DNA of 64,000 bases from UBA4479 sp963974935 (GCA_963974935.1 CAXBEV010000013.1:1-64000), one strand, 5' to 3'; shown: positions 55,901 to 62,163, counted from the stretch's first letter. Numbers and translations are program-made. The notes: generated by a model not told the origin, from the sequence alone.

Positions 55901-56022
55901 TCGCCCCCGACCATGCTGAATTCAGCATCGGCAAGCGAAAGATTTTCAGGAATTTGAATATCGCCCGACTGCGTCCCATCGGCTTGGAACGTTTTGTCAG
56001 CGACCTGTGTGGCATCAGCCAT
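43996..56022 (-). CDS. Giant FecR/cadherin-like/LamG/RTX surface adhesin
   Basis: A single open frame of 4008 residues. N-terminal retention-module-like and FecR domain, about residues 1-310 (VWAIRVDGTRVQLQAGD, LDTPVATIGIRGTQVGLDLG). A first RTX calcium-binding block is at about 475-600 (TGTSGDDVLNGGAGDDTL). A long array of cadherin/VCBS-like repeats of about 80-110 residues follows, each with EDxAIxLDIxAALTDxDGSE, SGVPxGATLSAG and LTITPPxNSDxDFDLTVTAT. Non-repeat insertions occur near 2155-2275, 2700-2890 and 3050-3210. A LamG-like domain is at about 3457-3670, then a second RTX block at 3794-3916 and a C-terminus typical of type I secretion. It is acidic, probably exported by a type I system and held or released at the surface. 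No type I exporter genes are in the window. Confidence 0.88.
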   Translation of the reverse strand: MADATQVADKTFQADGTQSGDIQIPENLSLADAEFSMVGGDLVMTFPDGSTVTVEGYADNPNPPKLVSADGAEVGSDMVQALTGGDAAPAPEGQPGFGFVQPEQAEIMQAAERSGDAAGSPAVIAGTDGEPIGKVENLEGEVWAIRVDGTRVQLQAGDQVFQGDILESGNDGSIGVLLADDTTFSMGAEGRMVLDEMIYDPGTQEGSISISALQGVFTFVSGQVAKTDPDAMTLDTPVATIGIRGTQVGLDLGDGTGLGVTLMEEKFGFVGEVVIANDGGVQILNDANAFTTVMSFDSAPADFTIVSDAEVAATYGNNLRSLPTHNNAGEETSGNNYGQADDAAGLDDFQTDAGEAAPEQAPSATVNVTGAYSGPAQTVEAVQVPVAPVAPVGVVGGSAGGGNNNGGRNDDSIIVESELVKGFPKDIQDLIDNGTLSNVSMSADGKTVTATVNKDLDASNMSYAFVLTGNGDGLDVETGAQGDILTGTSGDDVLNGGAGDDTLIAAPGGGNETYIGGADNDTLSFAGTNEDLVIDMMAGEVRDTNGIVLDTFSEIENIIGGSGNDQITGDDGDNVIQGGGGNDIIDGGGGQDTATYSGTRGESTITVTNGVLTVTGPDGTDEVYNVENFVFNDSPNIVVGLEDTAISVDVLGNLPSAASAAQIVVTGVPNGATLSAGTQQSDGSWLVNAGDLADLTVTGAQDSDQDFTLNFAAYNSDFVSLATQAVGQYLETQVGANGEPLQTLQEFLDSGGDIVSMAGGAASSFMPAPAGTGSQSIEVIGIVDPFTFSVGDIELTADGSASITFTGTEDVPLALDIEGALTDADGSEVLSVTITGLPTLEVQQATREIPVLDENGAPLLDESGNPVTETETYFEPVLDASGNTVGAHLVYTDASGNDVVLPANDTGTYSLSAEQLNNLRLVGSPDDTSAMQLDITAQVQDGESTTTVFGTANISLAAVADVPTVNGSVDAGIEDQPVRINFDIDKNDISEQITDVTLTGIPAGAKLAIEYTDPNSGQTMMVQIPVVAGVASIPLGLLGEDIATDNLVLTPPAHLSGAFNLQLNVTSTEPSTGEGATASFGLPLTITAVADELGVTFNDAIIVDGDVVTVSGVEDGTISLDLTALTADTDGSEVISVTISGVPDGAVLSAGTNNGDGTWTLTVDEAANLTMTTSPNSDVNFDLTVTVTNVDNNEDTATLEATVSIDLEAIADTAALDVTNVGGSEDTAIALDIAAALTDTDGSESLSITISGVPDGATLSAGSQTGEGVWTISAEDFAADPDLLDSLTMTPPANASGVFNLSVTATSTEAANGEIAENSQDFTLTVDAVTDAPTLSAGPAIGNEDTPIALNIDAALTDQDGSETLSITIAGVPAGAVLSSGTQTGEGGWTISAEDFAADPDLLSSLTITPPANSDDEFDLTITATAREGADGVAPESVSQTLHVDVLGVADQPIVQDTEQTELQGEPIPLNIALELTDTDGSEAISVTLSGLPNNALLSVGTLNADGSWTITSEQLDGLSMTIPESTFGEFDVQVDVFVAETADDVAGLEQATATASGTIHIDVDERADVPSLMLFDASGNEDTPVPLNIAAILTDAGETLSVTVAGVPDGVTLSAGTLNDDGTWSLEPGDLPGLVMTTPDNYSGAFTLDVTATSTTQDGTFATNTGSLNVAIAGVADDANLSVGDVSANENTIVPLDINVSLNDTDGSETLSIEISNLPDGAVLSNTAGDAITITDGTVTLTPAQLTGLGVSLPDGVDTDFSLLVTATTTEADAEDTANGQGVSVVSGVINVDMNAVAETPSLLLHDAAGFEDDAIPLEIAAAALGDDEIVSITISGVPEGAMLSAGVNSGNGTWNLTTEELADLTITPPENSNENFNLEITVTAMDGDDLSESVKSLNVSVTAVADQPSLNVPSQIAIEGATATDLDIEAMLNDLDGSESLSVSISNIPDGATVTLGGTLLSAVDGVIDGLTSEQLSGLQITPPEGFSGNFTLEVTATATDTDPDNVIPTDLETSINIGHIDITVESGVDPADAPTLNVGDTQGFEDAAIALNIDASLTDPSETLSLTISGVPAGATLSAGTSLGGGVWSLLPTEAAGLTITAPDDSNVDFDLTVTATSTTDDGDFATTSGTISVDVTGVADDPNLSVSLGDAVVEGEGFRDIDAFDHAINNVVMYLDDGAGNIEKVKITAFPDGNDALTDINDVDLLGYVADNFPGQSLVAITVKAGDNSSDLTGPSEGPLFLIDPSVSSIGLPLMATIDQTVSFSQDIAYLNSEAGVDGMTTFPLDISSSLNDVDGSESLSISVSGLPEGVSLSAGTDNNDGTWTLTTEQLDGLTINVPEGVDPDFDFDVTATATENDGDSASVTQTLTTDGDDTAETPELSVSAAEGDEDAAIALNIDAALTDTDGSETLSVTISNVPVGAELSAGEPNNDGSWTLTPEQLSGLTITPPADSDVDFDLTISATSRESSTGATSTATTTLAVVVNAVADTPNVAAGDASGDVGQTVLLSIDSMLNDIDTSETLSITITGLPAGASLNNGVSLGDGAYELSGTDLDGLAISLPDGASDDFDLTVTATATEGANQDSASNTVQAVVNVDPLAGDDRNVVEIGEVTSGNVLTGEGDSVDEAAAADTGSAADNGIVDVTFGNTSKSFANADDVQTDADGDYIEIDGEYGTLKMYADGSYDYAADESEAVSHVAGLTGTASAGAVEEAWSGVNTFAFDFGTSFTDANGNFDPTLADGQVTFNSDGVGVAGTQNGMPAPNQINHDNATGESQALAIDLGGSTTEATLTVSRMFTNEDGGEQGAWQAFDAAGNLVGQGTLNAETVDFSGSNNVGTANISLPDGAAFKYLVFTATDTANDNNAGDSSDFFVRAVQFETGSVAEAGEDVFSYTMQDADGDTATATLSIDVAAEQDTTADGVTLNAGDVAGFEDGAISLDISAALNDDDGSETLSITISGVPDLATLSAGEKLENGDWTVSPDDLANLTITPPADSNEDMTLNVTATSTEANGGATVTTTATIGVAVTGVADAPTLSVALGDGTLTEVAGEVVEVTIGVDNVTSAGNGFSVGGRSVNADGSLSDASVDNIGFNSNPVGFGVAGSASGANNELGFNNRAGVSEQMVVDFDTPASSADVSFAWMNSGEHATYTLYRDGVAVGDGTVTGISDRIDPPVTLTATDGGTFDQIVFSAPGAGDDFLINSISFESTQGGESFVEYPLDISAGLNDVDGSEDISITVNGLPEGATLSAGTDNGSGSWTLTAGQLAGLVLVVAEGSDDFDLSITAISTENDGDQASVTTTIGVDVPEMDTTADGVTLNAGDVAGFEDGAISLDISAALNDDDGSETLSITISGVPDLATLSAGEKLENGDWTVSPDDLANLTITPPENSNDDMTLTVTTTGTESSGEASETATSTFNVNVTGVADTPSVSVSATLLSDGHGGTQTNGSKAGSGQGSGEASDLVAFYEITDNDDRDLDDSAGRHDGDLHGVAINNNSNGPSGTSAMFDGNDDYVEVNHAKDLEMDEGTFVLWFNTEDSDDKQALFSKDSSGYDDGGHLTAWVDDGQVEVRLQSGNSSFMVKGGDVSSGAWHQMAFSFGPDGMQLYLDGNLVDSDSYTGGLDGNEEPMVFGANAWASSDGEADNLRDFFGGQMDNIAIYDRALTPTEIVNLHDGDAQVLSGYDGSSVVYDLDIEGTLVDTDGSESLSFQVRGLPEGATLSAGTDDGNGNWSLTSEQLDGLMLVVEPSVNDDFAIDVVAITTEDDGDIAESVAASLQIDVSVEMPVEISGSSNDETLEGASGNDVLYGNDGKDKLYGFDGDDVLDGGAGNDSLFGGADDDLLSGGDGKDKLFGEAGNDTLDGGAGDDTLDGGIGDDVLVAGLGDDTLLGGDGDDVLSGGEGDDMLSGGAGSDVFKMEAEGGHDIIQDIMEQDTVVFEGQEFHADDMIFNENEDGDVVVSFQGVEGQSVTLNGVKMDDLDHNNDGDASEGYSVTEENGTVTLTIDTQ
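45849..46084 (-). repeat. 236-bp direct duplication inside the adhesin gene, copy 1
   Basis: Matches 47031-47266 base for base over 236 bp as far as I can see by eye (offset 1182 bp), from CCGGCGGTGTGATCG to GTCGGCGGTGGTGTCC. It encodes most of one cadherin-like repeat. The neighbouring repeats differ much more, which points to recent gene conversion or duplication. Confidence 0.7.
47031..47266 (-). repeat. 236-bp direct duplication inside the adhesin gene, copy 2
   Basis: The second copy of 45849-46084, same strand and frame. An intervening unit with a jelly-roll-like insertion separates the copies. Confidence 0.7.
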
Positions 56023-56214
56023 TTTTTTACAACCCTTTGAACGGACGCTATTTTTTGCCGTTCAATGCGGTCGATATTTGTTATTATTGTTCTTTTCTAA
56101 GACCCTTATGCACGCAAACGCGTTGCGGGGTCAACTGTTTCAGCGTCTTTCAGGCGTTAAGGTCAGGGCGCTGAACCTAAACCGGCAAGACCAAAGCCGC
56201 TGCCTAAGCCACCA

Positions 56215-57159
56215 TTAAGCCGCCTGGGCCCCGTAATACAGGGTCACAACATGGCGGGCTTCGGCGAAAAACAGCCAGCGTTCGATGATCAGACCAAGGC
56301 TGATCGACATCGCCGCCAAAATGCTCGCCGACGCTGCGGCAAATCCACCGCTGAAATACGCTACGATCAACAGCACCAGCGGCACGGCAAAGGTTGTGAT
56401 ATGGACGATCTTGCGCAGCTTCGCCGCATGCTTACGGGCGACTTTGAAGCCCATTTCCTGTTGCAGGTAATTTTCCTCGGTATGCGGCCCTTCGAGCAAT
56501 TTCACGCTGGCCCCGGTCAACCCGGTCGCCGATGCCGGCGTCGATGCATGCTGCGTGGTGTCGATGAAGTGCCAATACGACCGCTTCACCCGCCACGCCA
56601 CCAGCAATACGATCGCCGTGAACGCAAACAGCCCCTGCGGCGCAACGCCGGTTGAGGCCAGCACGGCACATGCAAACACCGCCCCGCTCGCCAGGGCCAT
56701 CATCAGATAGACCCGCACCGTCCATGGATTGCACCACTGATGCACGGTCTTGAGCGACGCATAGATCATCGCCGTCGCATACACTGTGGTCACCGCCAAC
56801 GCCACCGAAAGCCCCGCGCTGATGCCCCAAAGGCCACTCATATCTTCACGAATGATCCACGCAAAGGCCAGCGCCAGCCAAGGGATATAGGTCAACACCG
56901 CCAGCACGCCTTCTCGCGACAACCAACTGCTGCGCCATTGCGTCAACGCGCGCCACGCCCGTTCGGGATGACCCAAGTGGAATGTCGACGACAGTAAACC
57001 GGCACTCACCAACACGAACGCGAGCCCAAGGCCGACAATGCCGCTGATCCGATCTGCCGGGATCACTTGCCACGCCGCCAACACCGCCAGCACGCCCAAC
57101 AAGCCGTAGCCTGCGCCGGATGCGGTGGTGAAAAAGATCACGGAAAAAGCTGGATGCAT
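56215..57159 (-). CDS. soeC: Membrane anchor subunit of a SoeABC/DmsC-like oxidoreductase
   Basis: 314 residues from ATG 57159, with GAGGAGG just upstream. The DmsC/NrfD-like fold has about eight membrane helices, beginning HPAFSVIFFTTASGAGYGLL and including FVLVSAGLLSSTFHLGHPER, the segment near the quinone site in DmsC proteins. It should pass electrons between the FeS subunit and the quinone pool. It lies 13 bp after the FeS subunit and is the last gene of the operon. Confidence 0.85.
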   Translation of the reverse strand: MHPAFSVIFFTTASGAGYGLLGVLAVLAAWQVIPADRISGIVGLGLAFVLVSAGLLSSTFHLGHPERAWRALTQWRSSWLSREGVLAVLTYIPWLALAFAWIIREDMSGLWGISAGLSVALAVTTVYATAMIYASLKTVHQWCNPWTVRVYLMMALASGAVFACAVLASTGVAPQGLFAFTAIVLLVAWRVKRSYWHFIDTTQHASTPASATGLTGASVKLLEGPHTEENYLQQEMGFKVARKHAAKLRKIVHITTFAVPLVLLIVAYFSGGFAAASASILAAMSISLGLIIERWLFFAEARHVVTLYYGAQAA

Positions 57160-57172
57160 TAGGTGATCCTCC

Positions 57173-57919
57173 TCAACGCGACAAGGCGCGGTCGATCCAA
57201 CGTAGGATCGGATTGTCGGTGCCGGGTGTCGGGGCCAGTTCGGTCGGCATAGTCGACGTTTCAGCATTGGCACGCCGCGCACGAGGCGGCAGGTATTTGT
57301 TGGTCGGCTTGTAGCCCATTTCCGGCATCAGGTCGTAGCCCTGACGCTCGGCCACCAATTGTGAAACCGCAGAATTCGCATCACCCAAGTCGCCGAAGTG
57401 ACGCGCGCCCACCGGACACGTCGACACGCAGGCCGGTACACGGTCTACTTCTTCCATGTTTTCGTTGTAAATACGGTCGATACAGAGCGTGCACTTTTTC
57501 ATCACGCCTTCGTCGGCATCGTATTCGCGAGCGCCATATGGGCACGCCCAACTGCATAGCTTGCAGCCGATGCATTTGGCTTCGTTGACCAAAACGATGC
57601 CGTCTTCGGTGCGCTTAAAGCTGGCGCCGGTCGGGCACACAGTGACACAGGCGGCGTCTTCGCAATGCAAACAGGATTTCGGAAAGTGCACGGTGCGCGC
57701 AGGCTCGCCGTCGCCGGCTTTGGCCTCAAAGGTGTGGATGCGGTTGAACCAGACACCGATCGGTTTGTCGCCATAGGCATCGCGATCCGTCAACGGTGCC
57801 GCATGCCCGCCCGAATTCCATTCCTTGCAGTTCACCGCGCAGGCGTGACAGCCGACGCAGATGTCCAAGTCGATAACGAGGCCGAGCTTTTTTTCTGTGC
57901 TTGCCGGGAGCGTTGTCAT
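57173..57919 (-). CDS. soeB: Four-cluster ferredoxin-type FeS subunit (SoeB/DmsB-like)
   Basis: 248 residues. Four cysteine groups bind [4Fe-4S] clusters: CVGCHACAVNCKEWN, CLHCEDAACVTVCPTG, CIGCKLCSWACPYGARE and CTLCIDR with CVSTCPVGAR. It is the electron-transfer subunit between the molybdenum subunit and the membrane anchor. The absence of a signal peptide fits a cytoplasmic face, as for SoeABC. The start overlaps the soeA stop by 4 bp, so translation is coupled. Confidence 0.9.
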   Translation of the reverse strand: MTTLPASTEKKLGLVIDLDICVGCHACAVNCKEWNSGGHAAPLTDRDAYGDKPIGVWFNRIHTFEAKAGDGEPARTVHFPKSCLHCEDAACVTVCPTGASFKRTEDGIVLVNEAKCIGCKLCSWACPYGAREYDADEGVMKKCTLCIDRIYNENMEEVDRVPACVSTCPVGARHFGDLGDANSAVSQLVAERQGYDLMPEMGYKPTNKYLPPRARRANAETSTMPTELAPTPGTDNPILRWIDRALSR

Positions 57920-60792
57920 GGCTTGTCCCGCCCCTTTCGGAACCCGGCGCCATAGGTCAGCGTACCCGGCGGGATCGCGAGGCCCGCAGGCTTAGCGGTC
58001 GGCTCAAACTGCGGGAAGGTCTCGGCATCTTCGGCGGGATCGGCTTTTTTGATGTGCACCCGAAGGTCATACCACGCCGCCTGGCCCGTCACCGGGTCCG
58101 AGTTCGCATAGCGGTAGCCGTCGTCTCGGGGCGGCAGAAGCTCGGAAATGACATGGTTCAGCAAGAAACCTTTTTTCGCTTCACTGGCGTTGGCATCCAA
58201 GTTCCAGGCACCGGACCGTTTGCCGATAGCGTTCCACGTCCACACCGTCGAAGCTTCGACGCCGTCCATCAACGACACCTGCACACGAATACGGCCGTGG
58301 TAGCTTTCGACCCAAACCCAATCGTCTTCGACGAGGCCCATCTCGGCGGCCTTAACGTCGTTCATATACAGTTTATTGGAGCCGGTGATCTGACGCAGCC
58401 ATGCATTATGCGAGCCCCACGAATGGTACATCTGCATCGGCCGCTGCGTGATCGCGTGCATCGGATAGCTGTCCAAATCGATCATCGATTCTTCGAATGG
58501 CGGATACCAGATCGGCATCGGATCAAAGTACGCTTCGATCCGTGCGCGCTCTCGCTCGGGCGGTTGGATGTCGCCGTGGCCGCGCGCCGCGTTTCGGAAC
58601 TTTTGCAGAATTTCCGAATACACCTGCAACACGATCGGCTCGGCGGAACCGATAAAACCGACGTCCTTGGCCCAGTCCAAATACGCTTTGTTGGCAAACT
58701 TGTAATATTTTTGATCGTCCGGGAAGTGATGCGACCAGAAGCACCCGTTCTCGATATACTTTTCGAGCTGGTTCGGGTTCGGCGCGCCTTTGCCGTGCTG
58801 ATCGCCATTTTCACCGCGCCAGCCCGCCAGCGGGCCGATTCCGGGGCCACGCTCATGATTAACGATATAGTCCGCATAGCCACCCGGAAACTTGGGCTTG
58901 CCGTCGTCATTGGTCATCCCAGGCAACTTGAGCCGAGCCCCTAAGTCCAACAGCACGGTTTGGAATGGGCGCACATCGCGGTCGGGCTCGATGATCGGTT
59001 GGCGGATCGCATCCTGCGCCGCATCCGCTTCACAGATCGGGCGATCCAGCAGCGAGATACAGTCCCAACGCTCAAGATACGTGGTGTCGGGCAACACCAA
59101 ATCCGAATACGCCACCATTTCCGAATAGAACGCATCGGAATAAATGATCCGCGGGATTTTGTACTCGCCGGTTTTCGGGTCGGTGTCGGTCAGCATTTTC
59201 ATCGTGCCCGACGTGTTCATCGACGAATTCCAGCTCATGTTGGCCATGAACATAAACAGCGTGTCGATGGGGTACGGATCGCCCTTCCATGCGTTCGAAA
59301 TCACCATGTGCATCAGGCCGTGCGACGACAGCGGGAATTCCCACGAAAACGCTTTGTCGATGCGCCCGGGCTTGCCTTCGGAGTCCACCAACAAATCTTC
59401 GGGGCCGGTCGGAAAGCCCAACGGCGGTCCTTTCAGCGGCTGACCGGCCTGCACGTCGCCCGGCTTGCCCGCAGGCTTCAACGCCGGCGGAATGGCTTTC
59501 GGGAACGGCGGCTTATTACGGAAACCACCCGGCACGTCGACCGAGCCGATGATTGTCTGCAACAAGTGAATCGCGCGGCAGGTATGGAACCCGTTCGAGT
59601 GCGCAGAAATGCCGCGCATCGCGTGCATCGCCACCGGACGGCCAATGAATTTATCGTGCTTACGCCCGTACGCATCGACCCAAGGGGTGTTGACCTCGAT
59701 GGTTTCCTTGAACGCAACGTGCGCGATCTCGGCAGCAATACGGCGAATGGTGTCGGCCGGAATGCCGGTCTGACCGGCGACCGCGTCCGGGGTATATTTT
59801 GCGTCCAGGTAGCGCGCCGCCATCAGTTGGAACGCCGGCGTTGCCGCCCGCCCATCGTCCAAAGTGGCATTGCCGGCAAGCACCGGCTTGGCGTTGATAT
59901 CGGTGGCCCGCTTCAGTGCCTTTTCTTCGCCGTCCCAAACCAACGGGTGTCCTTCGGCATCGCGGGCGAACAGACCGTCGTCGGCACTGCCAGGATCTTG
60001 AATCACCAGCCAAGGCGAATTGGTGTAGGTCGCCAAGTACTGTTCATCCACATTGCCGGTGCGCAGCAATTCATGGATCAACGCCATCACAAACAAGCCG
60101 TCCGTGCCCGGCTTGATGCCCAGCCACTCGTCAGCAATCGCGGAATAACCGGTACGCACCGGGTTGACCGAGACGAACTTGGCGCCCCGCCCTTTGATTT
60201 TACCGAGCCCGGTTTTGATCGGGTTGGAATCGTGGTCTTCGGCGACGCCGAACATCAGCATGTATTTGGTGCGATCCCAATCGGGCTCGCCGAATTCCCA
60301 AAACGAGCCGCCGATGGAATATAATCCGGCCGCCGCCATGTTGACCGAACAAAAGCCGCCGTGCGCCGCGTGGTTTGGCGTGCCGAATTGGCTCGCCCAC
60401 CAGCCGGTCAGAGACTGCGATTGATCACGGCCGGTGAAAAACGCGAGTTTCTTGGGATCGGTTTCGCGGATTTTGCTGAGCCAACCGGTTGCGATATCGA
60501 GGGCTTCGTCCCATTCGATCTCGGCGAACTCGCCAGAACCGCGCGGGCCGACGCGCTTTAACGGCTTGGTCAGCTTCGCAGGCGATTCCTGGGTCATGAT
60601 CCCTGCCGAACCCTTGGCGCACAAAACGCCTTTGTTCACCGGGTGATCACGGTTGCCTTGGATGTAGCGAATTTTGCCGTCCAACAAATGCACTTTGATG
60701 CCGCACCGGCAGGCGCACATGTAACACGTGGTGCATTTGACCTCGTCCGCGACTTTCGGCGAGGTGTCGACCGCATCTTCGCGATTTGTCAT
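57916..60792 (-). CDS. soeA: Molybdopterin oxidoreductase catalytic subunit, SoeA-like (sulfite dehydrogenase, quinone)
   Basis: 958 residues, a normal length for SoeA-type subunits. The N-terminal FeS motif is CTTCYMCACRCGIKVHLLDG, followed by VNKGVLCAKGSAGIMTQES and a four-domain DMSO reductase fold. Molybdopterin-binding segments include VSVNPVRTGYSAIADEWLGI and AHSNGFHTCRAIHLLQTIIG, and the C-terminal domain begins DSYPMHAITQRPMQMYHSWG. No twin-arginine signal is present, so it is cytoplasmic; this favours SoeABC-type sulfite oxidation over periplasmic DMSO or thiosulfate enzymes. Related polysulfide or thiosulfate reductase roles remain possible. It is divergent from a LysR regulator. 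Confidence 0.86.
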   Translation of the reverse strand: MTNREDAVDTSPKVADEVKCTTCYMCACRCGIKVHLLDGKIRYIQGNRDHPVNKGVLCAKGSAGIMTQESPAKLTKPLKRVGPRGSGEFAEIEWDEALDIATGWLSKIRETDPKKLAFFTGRDQSQSLTGWWASQFGTPNHAAHGGFCSVNMAAAGLYSIGGSFWEFGEPDWDRTKYMLMFGVAEDHDSNPIKTGLGKIKGRGAKFVSVNPVRTGYSAIADEWLGIKPGTDGLFVMALIHELLRTGNVDEQYLATYTNSPWLVIQDPGSADDGLFARDAEGHPLVWDGEEKALKRATDINAKPVLAGNATLDDGRAATPAFQLMAARYLDAKYTPDAVAGQTGIPADTIRRIAAEIAHVAFKETIEVNTPWVDAYGRKHDKFIGRPVAMHAMRGISAHSNGFHTCRAIHLLQTIIGSVDVPGGFRNKPPFPKAIPPALKPAGKPGDVQAGQPLKGPPLGFPTGPEDLLVDSEGKPGRIDKAFSWEFPLSSHGLMHMVISNAWKGDPYPIDTLFMFMANMSWNSSMNTSGTMKMLTDTDPKTGEYKIPRIIYSDAFYSEMVAYSDLVLPDTTYLERWDCISLLDRPICEADAAQDAIRQPIIEPDRDVRPFQTVLLDLGARLKLPGMTNDDGKPKFPGGYADYIVNHERGPGIGPLAGWRGENGDQHGKGAPNPNQLEKYIENGCFWSHHFPDDQKYYKFANKAYLDWAKDVGFIGSAEPIVLQVYSEILQKFRNAARGHGDIQPPERERARIEAYFDPMPIWYPPFEESMIDLDSYPMHAITQRPMQMYHSWGSHNAWLRQITGSNKLYMNDVKAAEMGLVEDDWVWVESYHGRIRVQVSLMDGVEASTVWTWNAIGKRSGAWNLDANASEAKKGFLLNHVISELLPPRDDGYRYANSDPVTGQAAWYDLRVHIKKADPAEDAETFPQFEPTAKPAGLAIPPGTLTYGAGFRKGRDKP

Positions 60793-60941
60793 GTCATCTG
60801 GTGGGGGTTGTTAGACGTCTCGCCCACGTCCGGCGTGCCTTCCGCGCGTGCTGGGCCAGGCCCACGCATATACGTACGGCTCGGCTGATAGCTGAGATAA
60901 CGCTGATACCAGTTGCGCAAAGATTGAAGTAACCCGGTCAT
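60789..60941 (-). CDS. Possible 50-residue leader protein overlapping soeA
   Basis: ATG 60941 (MTGLLQSLRNWYQRYLSYQ), with CTGGGA eight bases upstream, opens a frame that ends in TGA overlapping the soeA ATG by 4 bp (ATGA). The peptide has an aromatic, basic first half (RNWYQRYLSYQPSRTYMRG) and a polar tail. The exact coupling suggests a real leader that drives soeA translation, but no family is recognised. Confidence 0.42.
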   Translation of the reverse strand: MTGLLQSLRNWYQRYLSYQPSRTYMRGPGPARAEGTPDVGETSNNPHQMT

Positions 60942-61021
60942 GTAATTGATCCCAGAACGTCGGAAAGCTACGGAAACAGAATGTGAGACGCTTTGTGCCA
61001 AAAATTGATTGATCAGTCCAA

Positions 61022-61063
61022 TGAGTAATAATTGTCATATTCACAAAATTTAGTTATGATTCA
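61022..61063. promoter_or_regulatory. Candidate LysR-type operator between soeA and the regulator
   Basis: An AT-rich imperfect dyad: TGAGTAATAATT and AGTTATGATTCA pair at nine of twelve positions across an 18-bp spacer. It ends five bp before the LysR start codon and lies in the shared promoter region. The centre holds a T-N11-A arrangement typical of LysR boxes. Confidence 0.4.
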
Positions 61064-61068
61064 CCGTT

Positions 61069-61959
61069 ATGACGTTGACCCAGCTCAAAATTTTCGCCGC
61101 CGTCGCCGAAAGCGGTCATGTCACCCGCGCCGCCGCGACCTTGGGGATCACACAATCCGCCGCCTCCGCGGCCATTGCCGCGCTGGAAAACCTTTATGAG
61201 GTCAAGCTGTTCAATCGCGTCGGGCGGTCCGTTGAATTGTCCGAGGCCGGACAAATCTTTCTGGTCGAAGCCCGCGCCGTACTCGACCGCGCGCGCGTCG
61301 CGCAGCGCGCACTACGCACGCTTGGCGGTAGTGCGACCGGGCACCTGGATATCGCTGCCAGTCAGACGATTGCGAACTATTGGCTGCCGCGTCGACTTTC
61401 GGTGTTTCATGACCGCTACCCCGCTATTGCCTTGAACGTGGTGATCTCCAACACCCGAGGCGTGGAACATGCCGTCGTCAACGGCGACGCCGACGTCGGC
61501 TTTGTCGAGGGCATCACCCATTCCCCGGAATTGTTGTTGGATGAGGTCGATCACGACCAACTCGCGCTGGTGGTTTCCGCGAAACGATGGCCGTCGCTCG
61601 GCATCGGCGGCGTCGACCTTGCCGCCGTCCCCTGGGTCGTGCGGGAACCCGGGTCGGGCACACGCGGCGTGCTCGAAGACATGGCACTCAAGGCCGGCCT
61701 GCAATGGAGTGATTTGAACGTGGTACTAGAGTTACCCTCCAACGAAGCCGTGCGCGAAGCCGTCGAGGCCGGCGCCGGCGCCACCTTGATCTCTCGCCAC
61801 GTGGTCGCGTCCGCGCTCAGTGCCGGCACTTTGCGGGCGCTACCTTTGGATGTACCACCGCGCAGCTACCAAATGGTCCGCCATCGTAAACGCCACGCCA
61901 GCGCAGCGCGCCGCGCCTTGGTAGAAATGGTTTTGGAATCAATACCCGCGTCATCCTGA
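61069..61959 (+). CDS. LysR family transcriptional regulator (putative regulator of soe)
   Basis: 296 residues. The N-terminal helix-turn-helix is LTQLKIFAAVAESGHVTRAA, ATLGITQSAASAAIAALEN, LYEVKLFNRVGRSVELSEAG. The C-terminal inducer-binding domain contains LDIAASQTIANYWLPRRLSV and GDADVGFVEG. The position, divergent from the soe operon, suggests it controls these genes in response to a sulfur compound. Its last codons (SSS stop) are encoded inside a palindromic repeat, so the repeat supplies the protein's end. Confidence 0.87.
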   Translation: MTLTQLKIFAAVAESGHVTRAAATLGITQSAASAAIAALENLYEVKLFNRVGRSVELSEAGQIFLVEARAVLDRARVAQRALRTLGGSATGHLDIAASQTIANYWLPRRLSVFHDRYPAIALNVVISNTRGVEHAVVNGDADVGFVEGITHSPELLLDEVDHDQLALVVSAKRWPSLGIGGVDLAAVPWVVREPGSGTRGVLEDMALKAGLQWSDLNVVLELPSNEAVREAVEAGAGATLISRHVVASALSAGTLRALPLDVPPRSYQMVRHRKRHASAARRALVEMVLESIPASS

Positions 61960-62045
61960 ACTTGATTCAGGACCTACGGCACTGCGCACTCCCCATATCC
62001 TGACGTCGCACAACGCTGGATCCCTGAATCAAGTTCAGGATGACG
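61950..62045. repeat. Palindromic repeat of the GTCATCCTGAAC type
   Basis: GTCATCCTGAACTTGATTCA and TGAATCAAGTTCAGGATGAC flank a 55-bp centre. The same family appears at 35958-36048 and 43797-43890. The LysR stop codon (TGA 61957-61959) lies within the left arm. Confidence 0.75.
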
Positions 62046-62072
62046 CTGCGAGGGTGACATGCTCCCCACCCA

Positions 62073-62163
62073 GCGACTTCCTGGAAACGCGCAGCGTTAT
62101 CCGGGATCTTGGGGCTCCGTGCTTAAAGGTCCCGGATAAGCCTTCGGCTTTCCGGGAAGTCGC
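62073..62163. repeat. Palindromic repeat of the GCGACTTCC/GGAAGTCGC type
   Basis: GCGACTTCCTGGAAACGCG at the left pairs with a TTTCCGGGAAGTCGC right arm across a centre containing CCGGGATCTTGGGG. The family also occurs near 23148-23185 and 27388-27560. It lies in the 257-bp gap between the LysR and protease genes, which holds no other feature apart from these repeats. Confidence 0.65.

Noticed and set aside
44000..56000. Many long open frames on the plus strand across the adhesin gene, including 385-, 344- and 329-residue frames
   Set aside because: They are the complementary frames of a repetitive, high-GC coding sequence. They show no motif, no ribosome binding sites and the same repetition as the minus-strand gene.
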